From the NCBI GenBank assembly GCA_023459875.1, contig JAEWRY010000002.1, positions 1 through 64,000 on the forward strand: a stretch of DNA of 64,000 bases. Direction: 5' to 3'. The notes under the pieces were generated by a model. It did not search any database and was not told where the DNA came from. It saw only the letters and a list, made by a program, of their open reading frames with translations. Shown one piece after another: positions 32,807-42,169 of the stretch. Each line of letters starts with the position of its first letter. The first letter of the stretch is position 1. The translations under genes were made by a program, and so were the position numbers. This stretch comes from Bacillota bacterium. GTDB taxonomy: Bacteria > Bacillota > Clostridia > Oscillospirales > Oscillospiraceae.

Positions 32807-35800
32807 TTACTTATACATCTCAACGAGCTTCTGCAAATGCTCGTATCTTGCTTTTGCGTTCTCCTCGGACTGGGCAAAGAGCTCTTCGGCGCGGTCGGGG
32901 AAGGACTGGGTCAGAGAGGCATAGCGGGCCTCGTTCATGAGGAACTCCCTATAGCCGCCGGCGGGCGCTTTGCTGTCCAGGGTAAAGGGATTCTTACCCT
33001 CCGCCTTGTTCTGGGGGTTGAAGCGGAAGAGGTTCCAGTAGCCGCAGTCCACCGCGCGTTTCATCTCACTCTGGCAGTTTGTCATGCCGCCCTTGATGGA
33101 GTGCATTTCGCAGGGGGCGTAACCAATAACCAGCGACGGACCATGGTAGGCTTCCGCCTCGGTGATGGCCCTGAGGGTCTGGTTGGGATTGGCACCCATC
33201 GCAACCTGCGCCACGTAGACATAGCCATACTGCATGGTGATCTCGGCTAAGCTCTTCTTCGCCACCGATTTGCCGGCCGCCGCAAACTGGGCTACCTGGC
33301 CGATGTTGGAGGCCTTGGATGCCTGTCCGCCGGTGTTGGAGTACACCTCGGTGTCAAACACCATAACATTCACGTCCTCGCCGGAGGCCAGCACATGGTC
33401 CAAGCCCCCGTAACCAATGTCGTATGCCCAGCCGTCGCCGCCGAAGATCCAGACCGACTTCTTATTGAGGAATTCCTGCTCAGCCAAAACAGCCTTGGAA
33501 TAAGGGCAGTCCGGGTCCTGCTCCAGCCGGGCCACGAGGGCTTTTGTCGCCGTGGCGTTTAATTCGCCGTTTTCCATGGTCGCGAGCCACGTTTCGCAGA
33601 TTGCCTTCTTGTCCGGATGCTCCGTTATTCCCGCCAGCTCCTTTACCTTTGCCGCGAGGCGGCCGCGGATAGCCTTTTGGCCCAGATAGAACCCGAGACC
33701 GTGCTCGGCGTTGTCCTCGAAGAGGGAGTTCGCCCATGCGGGGCCTTTTCCGTTTTCGTCCACCGTGTAGGGGGAAGTCGCGGCCGGGCCGCCCCAGATG
33801 GAGGAGCATCCGGTGGCGTTGGAGATGTACATCCGATCGCCGCACACCTGGGTAATCAGACGGGCGTAGGCGGTCTCGGCACAGCCCGCGCAGGAGCCGG
33901 AGAATTCGAGCAGCGGCTTTTTAAACTGGCTGCCCTTGATCGTGGTGATATCCTCCACATCCGGCTTGGGGGCTACCTTGGCGACCATGTAATCAAACAC
34001 GGCCTGCTGGTCTTTTTCCTGCTCCTGCGGCACCATCGTGAGCGACTTGGTGGGGCATACGCCGACGCATACGCCGCAGCCCATGCAGTCCAGCGGTGAG
34101 ACGGCAAGGGCATAGGTATAGACACCCTTGCCCTTGCCCGCCTTGAAGGGCGCGCTTCTGGTATCTCCGGGAGCGGCGGCGAGCTCTTCGGCGGCAAGTG
34201 CGTAGGGACGGATGGTGGCGTGGGGGCAGACATAGGCGCACTGGTTGCACTGGATGCATTTTTCAGGTTCCCAGGCGGGAACGGTAACGGCCACGCCGCG
34301 CTTTTCGTAGGTGGTGGCACCCTGCTCGAAGGTACCGTCCACATGAGAAGTAAAAGCCGAAACGGGCAAGCTGTCGCCGTCCATCCTCCCCATGGGCAGC
34401 ATGAGATCCTCTACCATCTTTACAAGTTTGGCTTTGCCTGTAAGCGGTGCGGCTTCCTTGTTGTCGGCAGCATCCGCCCAGTCGGCGGGAACGTCGATCT
34501 TCACCAGGGCGCTGGCGCCGGCGTCGATGGCTTTATGGTTCCGATCCACAACATCCTGACCCTTCTTCAGGTAGCTGTGGGTTGCGGCGTCCTTCATATA
34601 GCCGATGGCTTCTTCCTGGGGAATGATCCGTGCCAGAGCGAAAAACGCGGCCTGCAGAATGGTATTGGTACGCTTGCCCATTCCCAGCTTGCCAGCCAGG
34701 TCGATGGCGTTGATGGTGTACAGCCGGATGTTGTTCCTGGCAATATAGCGCTTGGCGACGGCCGGCATATGCTCGTTAAGCTCTTCTGAGGTCCACTGAC
34801 AGTTGATTAGAAAAACACCGCCGGGCTTCACGTCGCGCACCATTTTATAACCTTTGATGACATAAGAGGGGTTGTGGCAGGCCACAAAATCGGCCTGGTT
34901 GATATAATAGGTACTCTTTATGGGCTTATCGCCGAAGCGCAGGTGGCTGATGGTAATTCCGCCCGTCTTCTTGGAATCGTACTGGAAGTAGGCCTGTACA
35001 TATTTATTGGTATGGTCGCCGATGATCTTGATGGAGTTCTTGTTGGCGCCCACGGTGCCGTCGCCGCCTAGGCCCCAGAACTTGCACTCAATGGTGCCGC
35101 TTGCCGCCGTGCTGGGGGAAGGCTTCTCGGTGAGAGACAGGTTTGTTACGTCGTCCACGATACCTATGGTGAAGCGGCGCTTCGGCGAGTCCTTTCCAAG
35201 CTCCTCGTAAACGGCGAAAATGCTGGAGGGCGGGGTATCCTTGGAGCCCAGACCGTAGCGGCCGCCGATGACGGACTTTACGATCCCGGCATCCGCCAGG
35301 GCGGTGACCACGTCCTGATACAAAGGCTCGCCGAGAGCTCCGGGCTCCTTGGTACGGTCCAGAACAGCGATCTTCTTTGCGGTGGCCGGGATGGCGGCAA
35401 TGAGCTTCTCGGGCACAAGGGGCCTGTAGAGGCGCACTTTGATAAGACCTACCTTTTCTCCGTTTGCGTTAAGGTAGTCGATAACCTCCTCGGTTACGTC
35501 GCAGACCGAGCCCATGGCAATGATGACCCGGTCAGCGTCGGGCGCGCCGTAGTAGTTGAAGAGCTGATAATCGGTGCCCAGTTTGGCGTTCACTTTCCCC
35601 ATGTACTCTTCCACAATGCCGGGAACGGCGTCATAGTATTTGTTGACGGCTTCGCGGTTCTGGAAGAAGATGTCGCCGTTCTGGTTGGAACCACGCATCA
35701 CCGGATGCTCCGGGTTCAAAGCCCGCTTGCGGAAGGCGGCCACCGCGTCCATGTCGCACATCTCGGCCAGATCGTCGTAGTCCCAAACCTCGATCTTCTG

Positions 35801-36340
35801 GATTTCGTGGGAGGTACGAAACCCGTCGAAGAAGTTCAGGAAAGGAACGCGGCTCTTGATGGCGGCCAGATGGGCTACCGCACCCAGGTCCATGACTTCC
35901 TGGGGATTGGTCTCGGCCAGCATGGCAAAGCCCGTCTGCCGGCAGGCCATGACGTCGGAGTGGTCGCCGAAAATATTCAGGGCGTGGGTGGCGAGCGTTC
36001 TTGCCGAGACGTGAAAGACCGCCGGCAAAAGCTCGCCCGCAAGCTTGTACATGTTGGGGATCATCAGCAGCAGGCCCTGAGAAGCGGTGTAGGTGGTGGT
36101 GAGGGCGCCGGCCGCCAGGGAGCCGTGCACCGTGCCGGCCGCACCCGCCTCCGACTGCATCTCCGCCACGTTCACCGTGCTGCCGAAGATGTTCTTCCGC
36201 CCCGCCGCCGCCCACTGGTCCACGTAGTCCGCCATGGGGCTCGACGGAGTGATGGGGTAAATTCCCGCCACTTCCGTGAAGGCGTAGGACACATGCGCCG
36301 CCGCCGTGTTCCCGTCCATGGACTTCATCTTTCTTGCCAT
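32807..36340 (-). CDS. nifJ: Pyruvate:ferredoxin (flavodoxin) oxidoreductase 1, 1177 aa
   Basis: Single-chain PFOR with all domains. The N-terminal pyruvate-binding domain has GIYPITPSSPMADYVDQWAA. The CoA-binding middle follows. The 8Fe-8S ferredoxin domain (about residues 690-770) has CIQCNQCAYVCPHATIRP and CMGCGVCVGVCPTKSL. The C-terminal thiamine-diphosphate domain has SCAGCAETAYARLITQ and ATGCSSIWGG (proximal cluster Cys) and GDGWAYDIGYGGLDHVLASG. ATG 36340 has AAGGAG 10 bp upstream. It converts pyruvate and CoA to acetyl-CoA, CO2 and reduced ferredoxin in the cytoplasm. It is downstream of lctP but beyond a hairpin, so it may have its own promoter. A near-copy is at 49146-52682. Confidence 0.97.
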   Translation of the reverse strand: MARKMKSMDGNTAAAHVSYAFTEVAGIYPITPSSPMADYVDQWAAAGRKNIFGSTVNVAEMQSEAGAAGTVHGSLAAGALTTTYTASQGLLLMIPNMYKLAGELLPAVFHVSARTLATHALNIFGDHSDVMACRQTGFAMLAETNPQEVMDLGAVAHLAAIKSRVPFLNFFDGFRTSHEIQKIEVWDYDDLAEMCDMDAVAAFRKRALNPEHPVMRGSNQNGDIFFQNREAVNKYYDAVPGIVEEYMGKVNAKLGTDYQLFNYYGAPDADRVIIAMGSVCDVTEEVIDYLNANGEKVGLIKVRLYRPLVPEKLIAAIPATAKKIAVLDRTKEPGALGEPLYQDVVTALADAGIVKSVIGGRYGLGSKDTPPSSIFAVYEELGKDSPKRRFTIGIVDDVTNLSLTEKPSPSTAASGTIECKFWGLGGDGTVGANKNSIKIIGDHTNKYVQAYFQYDSKKTGGITISHLRFGDKPIKSTYYINQADFVACHNPSYVIKGYKMVRDVKPGGVFLINCQWTSEELNEHMPAVAKRYIARNNIRLYTINAIDLAGKLGMGKRTNTILQAAFFALARIIPQEEAIGYMKDAATHSYLKKGQDVVDRNHKAIDAGASALVKIDVPADWADAADNKEAAPLTGKAKLVKMVEDLMLPMGRMDGDSLPVSAFTSHVDGTFEQGATTYEKRGVAVTVPAWEPEKCIQCNQCAYVCPHATIRPYALAAEELAAAPGDTRSAPFKAGKGKGVYTYALAVSPLDCMGCGVCVGVCPTKSLTMVPQEQEKDQQAVFDYMVAKVAPKPDVEDITTIKGSQFKKPLLEFSGSCAGCAETAYARLITQVCGDRMYISNATGCSSIWGGPAATSPYTVDENGKGPAWANSLFEDNAEHGLGFYLGQKAIRGRLAAKVKELAGITEHPDKKAICETWLATMENGELNATATKALVARLEQDPDCPYSKAVLAEQEFLNKKSVWIFGGDGWAYDIGYGGLDHVLASGEDVNVMVFDTEVYSNTGGQASKASNIGQVAQFAAAGKSVAKKSLAEITMQYGYVYVAQVAMGANPNQTLRAITEAEAYHGPSLVIGYAPCEMHSIKGGMTNCQSEMKRAVDCGYWNLFRFNPQNKAEGKNPFTLDSKAPAGGYREFLMNEARYASLTQSFPDRAEELFAQSEENAKARYEHLQKLVEMYK

Positions 36341-36397
36341 TGAATAAAAACTCCTTTTCAACGTTATAATTGTTAAATAAATAACAATCTATTAAAA

Positions 36398-36437
36398 TTC
36401 AGTCTGGCTCCCAGCTTTCGCTGAAAGCCAGACTGAA
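36398..36437 (-). terminator. Terminator after lctP
   Basis: TTCAGTCTGGCT and AGCCAGACTGAA pair perfectly with a 16-base loop that pairs further, followed on the minus strand by TTTTAATAG. It separates the lactate operon from PFOR 1. Confidence 0.7.
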
Positions 36438-36451
36438 TATTATAAATTCGA

Positions 36452-38116
36452 TTATGCCAACGGATAGGGGTTGACGCCCGCTACGATCACTATGCCAATC
36501 ACAATAGCCACGATAGCACTGTAAATGAGGCAGGGCCAGATGTTGGTGCGGATAATTCTGCCCTCGTTGCCCAAGGTCCCAGTGGTGGCGCAGGCGGAGA
36601 CCACGTTATTCACGCAGATCATGTTGCCGATGGCGCCGCCGCAGCTCTGCAGGGCGACGATAAGTACTTGCGGCATAACAAGAATGGTCGCCGTCTCAAA
36701 CTGCAGCCCAGCGAAGAGGGTGTTGGAAACGGTGTTGGAACCGGACATAAACGCGCCCAGAACGCCGATGAGGGGGGAGAAGATGACGAAGGCTTTGCCG
36801 GCCAGATCGGCGATGCCCTTTGCCATAATGAAGAGCATGGAGGCCAGACCGCTGGTATTGATATTGGAATAACGGAAAATATTGACCATAGCCACGCCGA
36901 AAAGCAGCGCGATAGCCGCACCGGTCACCTGGCGGAGGGAGTCGCTCCACGCGCCCTTCACTTCTTCACCCTTCATGCCGTGGATGGCAATGGTGAGCAG
37001 GGCCACGATAATGAAGGGGGCAATGCCCGGGTTCCACAGGTACTTGAAGCCCCAGTTAAGGCCCTGGACGCCCAGTATGTTCTTTACGGTAAGCGTGAAA
37101 GCGGCGCTGTTGAGAGGCGCCTTGAGTCCGAACGCGGGAATGCGGGTGACGACCAGCCAGAGGGCGATAATGAAGTAGGGAATCCACGCTTTGAACAGGG
37201 ACATGTCGCTGACCTTGGGCTCGGGGACCTCCGTGGTGGACAGCCAGCTCTTATCCCACTCCTTCTGGTCGGCAAATCTCCAGACTTCTTTGGGCTGCAG
37301 AATGCCCTTCTTGGTGATGGCCAGTAGGGTAAAGAGGGTGATAATGGCGGCGACCAGCGAGGTAAGCTCGGGTCCGATAAACGTGGCGATGATGAGGTAA
37401 ATCACATCGAACTCGATGGCGGTGAAGAGGCAGAAGGGCAAAACGGGCAGCGCGTCCTTAAAGGACTTGTTTTTGCCGAAGAGCTTCACCACCACGCAGA
37501 CACCGATGAAAACGATGAACAGGCAGCCGATGGCGTGGGGGATGGCGGTCCATTTGGAAAGCGCCATTTTCCACACCTCTCCGTCTCCGCCCTTCGCAAT
37601 GACAGCGTCTTTCACAACACTGTATGCGGTGTTGGTGGGGGTGCCCACGGCGCCATAGGAAACGGGCGTGCTGTTATAGATCAGGGCGACGATAGCGGCG
37701 GCCAGCGGGGGGAAGCCCACGCTGATGAGCAGCGGAGCGGCAAGAGCCGCCGGAGTGCCGAAGCCCGCCGCGCCCTCGATGAACGCTCCGAACGCGAAGC
37801 CGATGATAACCGCCTGAATACGGGCGTCGGGAGTAATGCCGTTGAACATCCGGTTGATGGCCGACATGGCGCCGGACCGCTTCATGGTGTTCATGATAAG
37901 GATGGCGCCGAAAATGATGCACAGGGTTTCAAAAGCGCTGAGAAAACCGGTGACGGAATATGCCGCGATGGAAAGCAGATCCATCTTCCACACTGCCAGG
38001 GCGATAATGCCCGCCAGCAGCCAGGCAAGGGGAAGCGCGCGTTTGGCCGGCCAGTTCATAGCCACCATGAGGATAATGGTCACAAGGATAGGGATACATG
38101 CGATTAGTGCATACAT
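36452..38116 (-). CDS. lctP: L-lactate permease family transporter, 554 aa
   Basis: Full-length LctP/LldP protein with about 13-14 helices. Family blocks are LIMNTMKRSGAMSAINRMF, FAFGAFIEGAAGFGTPAALAAP (the most conserved part), STPVSYGAVGTPTN and, near the end, MSGSNTVSNTLFAGLQFE and MICVNNVVSACATTG. It imports lactate (or glycolate) with H+ or Na+ at the cytoplasmic membrane. The gene lies 37 bp after larA on the minus strand and ends the operon dld-like, larA, lctP. Confidence 0.95.
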   Translation of the reverse strand: MYALIACIPILVTIILMVAMNWPAKRALPLAWLLAGIIALAVWKMDLLSIAAYSVTGFLSAFETLCIIFGAILIMNTMKRSGAMSAINRMFNGITPDARIQAVIIGFAFGAFIEGAAGFGTPAALAAPLLISVGFPPLAAAIVALIYNSTPVSYGAVGTPTNTAYSVVKDAVIAKGGDGEVWKMALSKWTAIPHAIGCLFIVFIGVCVVVKLFGKNKSFKDALPVLPFCLFTAIEFDVIYLIIATFIGPELTSLVAAIITLFTLLAITKKGILQPKEVWRFADQKEWDKSWLSTTEVPEPKVSDMSLFKAWIPYFIIALWLVVTRIPAFGLKAPLNSAAFTLTVKNILGVQGLNWGFKYLWNPGIAPFIIVALLTIAIHGMKGEEVKGAWSDSLRQVTGAAIALLFGVAMVNIFRYSNINTSGLASMLFIMAKGIADLAGKAFVIFSPLIGVLGAFMSGSNTVSNTLFAGLQFETATILVMPQVLIVALQSCGGAIGNMICVNNVVSACATTGTLGNEGRIIRTNIWPCLIYSAIVAIVIGIVIVAGVNPYPLA

Positions 38117-38153
38117 GAAAAAATTCCTCCCGCTCTTCTATAATTTTAAAGGT

Positions 38154-39422
38154 TCACCTTTGGTTTACAATAACAGCAATACCATTTGGAATAACCGTGA
38201 CGGAAGCGTTTTTGCCTAAGTATCCTTTTGCCATATCGATTGCTTCGGGGAGGGTCTTTGCGAACTCCATCTTCATATCCTTCGCGATTTGTTCCATTTC
38301 TGGACGGGAAACCAGAATGACGCGGTGGGCTCTGAGCACGCGGGCCAGAATCTGGGATTCCCACTGATCGGGGATGGTCTCGGCCTGAGGGGTATTCATA
38401 AATTGCTCATAGAGTTTTTCGGCGCTCTCACAGTCCCTGAGGGAACGGTAGAAGGCGTCTCCGCCCGTGCCGTCGGCGCATTCCACGCACTCGATGATCA
38501 CGCCGCCCGGCTTCACGGTGGCTTCCGCGGCCGTCATGCCTTTGACGCACTGATAGAGGTTCTGATCCAGGGGAGCGCCGCCGTTTGTGGTGATTGCGAT
38601 GTCGGCAGGAGCGGGCTCGACCACGCAAAAGCCCTTGAGAAAATCACAGCCCGCCCGATGGGCCGTCTCAAAATTGCCTGCATAGGCGGCGACCGTTTTC
38701 TTGTTCTCGTCGATAATGACGTTCACGATGTAGGCCAGCTTCGCGAGCCTTCCAGCCGCCAGCATATCGGTGTGAATGGGGTTGCCGTCCAAAACGCCCG
38801 TTCTGGAATAGGGGCTTCCGATAAACGCGCCGCAGTGATTGCCCAGTACGGTAACCTGATCGCAGATCCCGGGCAGGACGCTCTTTCGCCCTCCGGAGAA
38901 ACCCGCGAAAAAGTGCGGCTCGATAAAGCCTTCGGATACGAGCAGATCGGTTTCCACGGCAAGCCGGTCGATCACCAGAGGCGCGCCGGAGGGCAGAATG
39001 CCCACCTGAACGTTGGCGGCCGCGTCGCGGCTGTCATGAATGACGATCTTCTCGTTGTTTACAATTTCCTCGCCCATTTTGGAAACGAGCTCCTGCTTTG
39101 AGGTGGGGCGGTGGAACCCGGTTGCCACCAGCAGCGTGACGTCGATATGGGGACTGCCTTCGCGCAGTTCCCTGAGCATATGGGGAAGGATATCGCGGCT
39201 GGGTACCGGACGGGTGTGGTCGCTTACGATGATGACCGCGCTCTTTTTGCCTTTGGCCAGCTGAGAAAGCTTTGGGCTGTCAATGGGGTTATCCATCGCT
39301 TTTTTAACGATGTCGCCGCCGTTACCTTCACTTTTAAGCTGGTCGATACGCGAGGTGAGTACATTGGCGCCTGCGGCGTCGAATTCTATGAGCGTTTTGC
39401 CATAGGGAAGATGCACCATCAT
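38154..39422 (-). CDS. larA: Nickel-dependent lactate racemase family protein LarA, 422 aa
   Basis: LarA (formerly DUF2088) protein. The N-terminal domain has VSDHTRPVPS and VATGFHRPTSKQEL; the His that binds the nickel-pincer cofactor lies in the latter and in FIEPHFFAGFSGGRKSVLPG, which also holds the cofactor-linked Lys. A further His is in VLGNHCGAFIGS. The C-terminal domain has TTNGGAPLDQNLYQ. It would interconvert D- and L-lactate, letting the D-specific oxidase at 39454 and the L-type Lut system use both isomers. Other 2-hydroxyacids are possible, as LarA homologues vary. The cofactor genes larB, larC and larE are not in this window. It lies between the oxidase and permease genes in one operon. 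Confidence 0.9.
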   Translation of the reverse strand: MMVHLPYGKTLIEFDAAGANVLTSRIDQLKSEGNGGDIVKKAMDNPIDSPKLSQLAKGKKSAVIIVSDHTRPVPSRDILPHMLRELREGSPHIDVTLLVATGFHRPTSKQELVSKMGEEIVNNEKIVIHDSRDAAANVQVGILPSGAPLVIDRLAVETDLLVSEGFIEPHFFAGFSGGRKSVLPGICDQVTVLGNHCGAFIGSPYSRTGVLDGNPIHTDMLAAGRLAKLAYIVNVIIDENKKTVAAYAGNFETAHRAGCDFLKGFCVVEPAPADIAITTNGGAPLDQNLYQCVKGMTAAEATVKPGGVIIECVECADGTGGDAFYRSLRDCESAEKLYEQFMNTPQAETIPDQWESQILARVLRAHRVILVSRPEMEQIAKDMKMEFAKTLPEAIDMAKGYLGKNASVTVIPNGIAVIVNQR

Positions 39423-39453
39423 AGTACCGGCCTTCTTTCTGTTTCAAATCCTC

Positions 39454-40851
39454 TTAAAAACACACTTTGCCGGGGTTTAGTATGTTCTTGGGATCAAAGG
39501 CCATTTTAATGCGCTGCATCAGCTGGACCTCGGAGTCTCCGTTTTCGCGGCGCAGAAACTCGCGTTTTGCAAAGCCTACGCCGTGTTCGCCGGAAATCTT
39601 ACCGCCCATTTCGTTGGCTTTGTCGTACAGTTTCAGGAAAGACTCATACTTGGTCTTCATAAAGTCTTCTTTGCTCAGCTCGTCGCGGCAAAGATAGATA
39701 TGTAGGTTTCCGTCGCCGGCATGTCCGAAGCAGGGGAAGCGCATTCCCATCTCCTTGGAGAGCTCGTGAATGTACTTAATGTAGTCGGCGATGCGGCTGC
39801 GGGGCACCACCACGTCGCATTCGTCCATCTCGGTGGTAGAGGCTTTGATAGCGTTGAGGAACTCGCTGCGGGTACCCCAGGTGACCTTTCTGCGCTCCTC
39901 GGTGTCAATGATGTACACGTCCAGCGCGCCGTTTTCCACCACAAAGTCGGACACATTGGCGCACTCGTTCATCACGGCGTCCTCGTCGTTGCCGTCATAG
40001 GTCAGCAGGAGATAGGCGGGGCTGGCGTTATCGGGAAACTTCTTTTCCAGATATTTGTCCGCATAGTCGATGCATTCCTTGGAGCAGTACTCGATGGCCG
40101 TGGGGCTGCTCTTGAATGTGATGAGCTTGGGGACCATATCCATGGCGTCTTCCATGGAGGCGAAGGGGATGAGCAGGCTGATGGTGTATTTGGGCAGGGG
40201 TACAAGCTTGAGAATGGCTTCCGTGACGATTGCAAGAGTGCCTTCGGAACCGATGATGATGTCTTTGAGACTGAATCCCGAGCTGTTTTTAACAATTTTG
40301 CCGCCCAGCTTTAAAATCTCGCCGGTGGGTGTGACAACGGTAAGTCCGCGCACGTAGTCCCGGGTCACGCCGTACTTAACGGCGCGCATTCCGCCGGCAT
40401 TGGTGCTGATGTTTCCGCCCAGGGTGGCGCTCTTTTCGCCGGGGTCCGGCGGGTACATGTAGTTGTGGTCCACGGCGAAAGCGGCCAGGTCCTGGAGCAG
40501 AACGCCCGGCTCCACCGTTGCGGTGAGGTTGGCTTCATCCAGCTCAAGGATGTGGTTCATGAGCGTCATGTCGATCATGATGCCCCCCTCGATGGGGACA
40601 GCGCCGCCGACCAGACCGGTCCCGGCGCCTCTCACCACCACCGGAATGGACTGCTCATAGGCGCGCTTCATGATGGCGGCGACTTCTTCCGTGGAATGTA
40701 CGCGCAGCAGCACATCCGGGAAATGATCGATTCCGCCCAGCTCATCATGGCTATAGTCCTCGTTGATGTCTTCCCCCTGGAGTACATACTTTTCCTGCAT
40801 GAAACTCTTGAAATACGCTATGTCCGAGTCGTCAATCTTCTTATAGCTCAA
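39454..40851 (-). CDS. FAD-linked D-lactate/glycolate dehydrogenase (GlcD/Dld family), 465 aa
   Basis: VAO-type flavoprotein. The FAD domain has PVVVRGAGTGLVGGAVPIEGGIMIDMTL, GEKSATLGGNISTNAGGMRAVKYG and LGGKIVKNSSGFSLKDIIIG. The C-terminal cap has FGHAGDGNLHIYLCRDEL (metal/substrate His) and GEHGVGFAKREF. I favour the TTG at 40851 (8 bp after GGAGG), which gives normal length and alignment (SYKKIDDSDIAYFK); ATG 40866 is close. An in-frame reading back to 40932 would cross three 33-bp repeats that look regulatory. It oxidises D-lactate or similar to pyruvate. EtfAB, the usual electron partner in Clostridia, is not in this window. It is first in the operon with larA and lctP. Confidence 0.85.
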   Translation of the reverse strand: MSYKKIDDSDIAYFKSFMQEKYVLQGEDINEDYSHDELGGIDHFPDVLLRVHSTEEVAAIMKRAYEQSIPVVVRGAGTGLVGGAVPIEGGIMIDMTLMNHILELDEANLTATVEPGVLLQDLAAFAVDHNYMYPPDPGEKSATLGGNISTNAGGMRAVKYGVTRDYVRGLTVVTPTGEILKLGGKIVKNSSGFSLKDIIIGSEGTLAIVTEAILKLVPLPKYTISLLIPFASMEDAMDMVPKLITFKSSPTAIEYCSKECIDYADKYLEKKFPDNASPAYLLLTYDGNDEDAVMNECANVSDFVVENGALDVYIIDTEERRKVTWGTRSEFLNAIKASTTEMDECDVVVPRSRIADYIKYIHELSKEMGMRFPCFGHAGDGNLHIYLCRDELSKEDFMKTKYESFLKLYDKANEMGGKISGEHGVGFAKREFLRRENGDSEVQLMQRIKMAFDPKNILNPGKVCF

Positions 40852-40852
40852 T

Positions 40853-40933
40853 ATTGGTCCCTCCATTTTTTTATAATAGCTTGGTATTGGTCCCTCCAAA
40901 GACTTGATATAATCTGTTATTGGTCCCTCCAAT
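40853..40933 (-). promoter_or_regulatory. Three tandem operator-like repeats overlapping the ribosome site
   Basis: ATTGGTCCCTCCA occurs at 40853-40865, 40886-40898 and 40919-40931, exactly 33 bp apart. The last extends to ATTGGTCCCTCCAAT, one mismatch from the PdhR/LldR pattern ATTGGT-N3-ACCAAT. On the minus strand each copy reads GGAGGGACCAAT and so carries a Shine-Dalgarno sequence. The spacing of 33 keeps the frame, so the repeats could instead encode an 11-residue repeat (MEGPI...), which I think is less likely. Confidence 0.65.
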
Positions 40934-40951
40934 TACATGATTTATAATCAT

Positions 40952-41016
40952 ATTATATGACGATCAGCAATAAAGTCAAATAAAATATTTGACTTTATTG
41001 CTGATTTACTTATAAT
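40952..41016. promoter_or_regulatory. Mirror-symmetric divergent promoter on a 43-bp palindrome
   Basis: A perfect 20-bp inverted repeat (40963-40982 and 40986-41005, 3-base centre) contains TTGACT in each arm. Each serves as -35: rightward TTGACT 40989-40994, N16, TATAAT 41011-41016; leftward TTGACT 40979-40974, N16, TATAAT 40957-40952. They drive the 2-hydroxyacid dehydrogenase gene (+) and the D-lactate dehydrogenase operon (-). Confidence 0.75.
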
Positions 41017-41123
41017 ATTAATGCATAGTTTTGTTCCAAGTTGACATATTGTTCCCTCCCGCATTATTGGTTTCAAATGAAAGTATATATGAAAAATAAA
41101 GCGAAATAAGGCGGTGTATTTTT

Positions 41124-42074
41124 GTGAAAAACAGCACGGTAATTTTGAATGCTGCCCGGCTCAATTACGACGGAAGGCTTGATCTGTCCGGCATATCCGA
41201 TCATCTCCTGGTCTACGATTCGACAGCGGACGACGAGATACTCCAGCGGGTCCAGGGACAGAGTATCGTTGTCACAAAGGAGCTTCCGGTGAGCGCCGAG
41301 GTCATAGAGCGGTTTCCGGATTCGGTTAAGCTCATCTGCGAGGCGGGCACCGGATACAACAACATCTACCTTTCGGCCGCAAGGGCAAAGGGAATCACGG
41401 TCTGCAACATTCCCGCCTACAGCACCCAGCGGGTTGCCCACACCGCGATCATGTTCATTCTGAATCTGAGCTCTTCCATGCAGCAGCAGCAAACAATGCT
41501 GGCAAGGAAAGACCGCAGCAATTTTACAAAATACCTTCAGGTGGACCATGTGGAGGTCAACGGAAAAACGCTGGGAGTCATCGGAGCCGGCAGCATCGGC
41601 CGCGAGGTCATTAAGATTGCCCAGGCCCTGGGTATGAGGATTCTGGCCTATACCAGAACGCCACGGGCGGACGAAGAAAATCTGCGCTACGTCTCTCTCG
41701 GGGAGCTTTTGAGGCAGAGCGACTTCGTATCCCTGCACTGCCCGCTCAGCGCGCAAACCAGACATATCATGAATCAAGACACTTTGGGGCAAATGAAGCC
41801 CACAGCCTTTCTCCTCAACACGGCCAGGGGCGCCCTCGTTGACGAGAGCGCGCTCATCGAAGCGCTCCGGGCAAAGCAAATCGCCGGAGCCGGTCTGGAC
41901 GTTCAGGAGCAGGAGCCGCCCGCGTTGGATAATCCGCTCTATGAGATGGAGAATGTGATTCTCACGCCCCACATGGGGTGGAAGGGCCTGGAAACCAGGC
42001 AGCGTCTGGTCTCCAGGCTGGCCGATAACATCCGCGGCTTTGTGGAAGGCCATCCCATCAACGTCGTGGGCTGA
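41124..42074 (+). CDS. D-isomer-specific 2-hydroxyacid dehydrogenase, 316 aa
   Basis: NAD-dependent 2-hydroxyacid dehydrogenase of the glycerate/lactate/phosphoglycerate family. Substrate domain: CEAGTGYNNIYLSAARAKGI. Rossmann motif: LGVIGAGSIGREVIK. Catalytic Arg is in LNTARGALVDE, Glu in LDVQEQEPP and His in LTPHMGW. GTG 41124 is the only start giving the full N-terminus, with AAGGCGG upstream. It is the sole plus-strand gene in the lactate island, transcribed from the shared divergent promoter. It may reduce pyruvate or another 2-oxoacid to the D-hydroxyacid, balancing NADH, or oxidise a related acid; glycerate and hydroxypyruvate are other options. Confidence 0.85.
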   Translation: MKNSTVILNAARLNYDGRLDLSGISDHLLVYDSTADDEILQRVQGQSIVVTKELPVSAEVIERFPDSVKLICEAGTGYNNIYLSAARAKGITVCNIPAYSTQRVAHTAIMFILNLSSSMQQQQTMLARKDRSNFTKYLQVDHVEVNGKTLGVIGAGSIGREVIKIAQALGMRILAYTRTPRADEENLRYVSLGELLRQSDFVSLHCPLSAQTRHIMNQDTLGQMKPTAFLLNTARGALVDESALIEALRAKQIAGAGLDVQEQEPPALDNPLYEMENVILTPHMGWKGLETRQRLVSRLADNIRGFVEGHPINVVG

Positions 42075-42106
42075 AACGAGAGCAGAAGGAAAGCCTTATG
42101 TAGACT

Positions 42107-42140
42107 AAGGCCCCTACAGAAAAAATTCTGTAGGGGCCTT
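42107..42140. terminator. Convergent bidirectional terminator
   Basis: AAGGCCCCTACAGAA and TTCTGTAGGGGCCTT pair perfectly (15 bp) around 4 A residues. It lies between the 2-hydroxyacid dehydrogenase (+) and the lutBA fusion (-). Confidence 0.85.
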
Positions 42141-42169
42141 GCCTTGTCGGCAGAGAAAATCGCCGTGAG

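Noticed and set aside
40852..40932. N-terminal extension of the D-lactate dehydrogenase through the three repeats
   Set aside because: Homologues start near the SYKK segment; the repeats contain operator and ribosome-site sequences. Not fully excluded.
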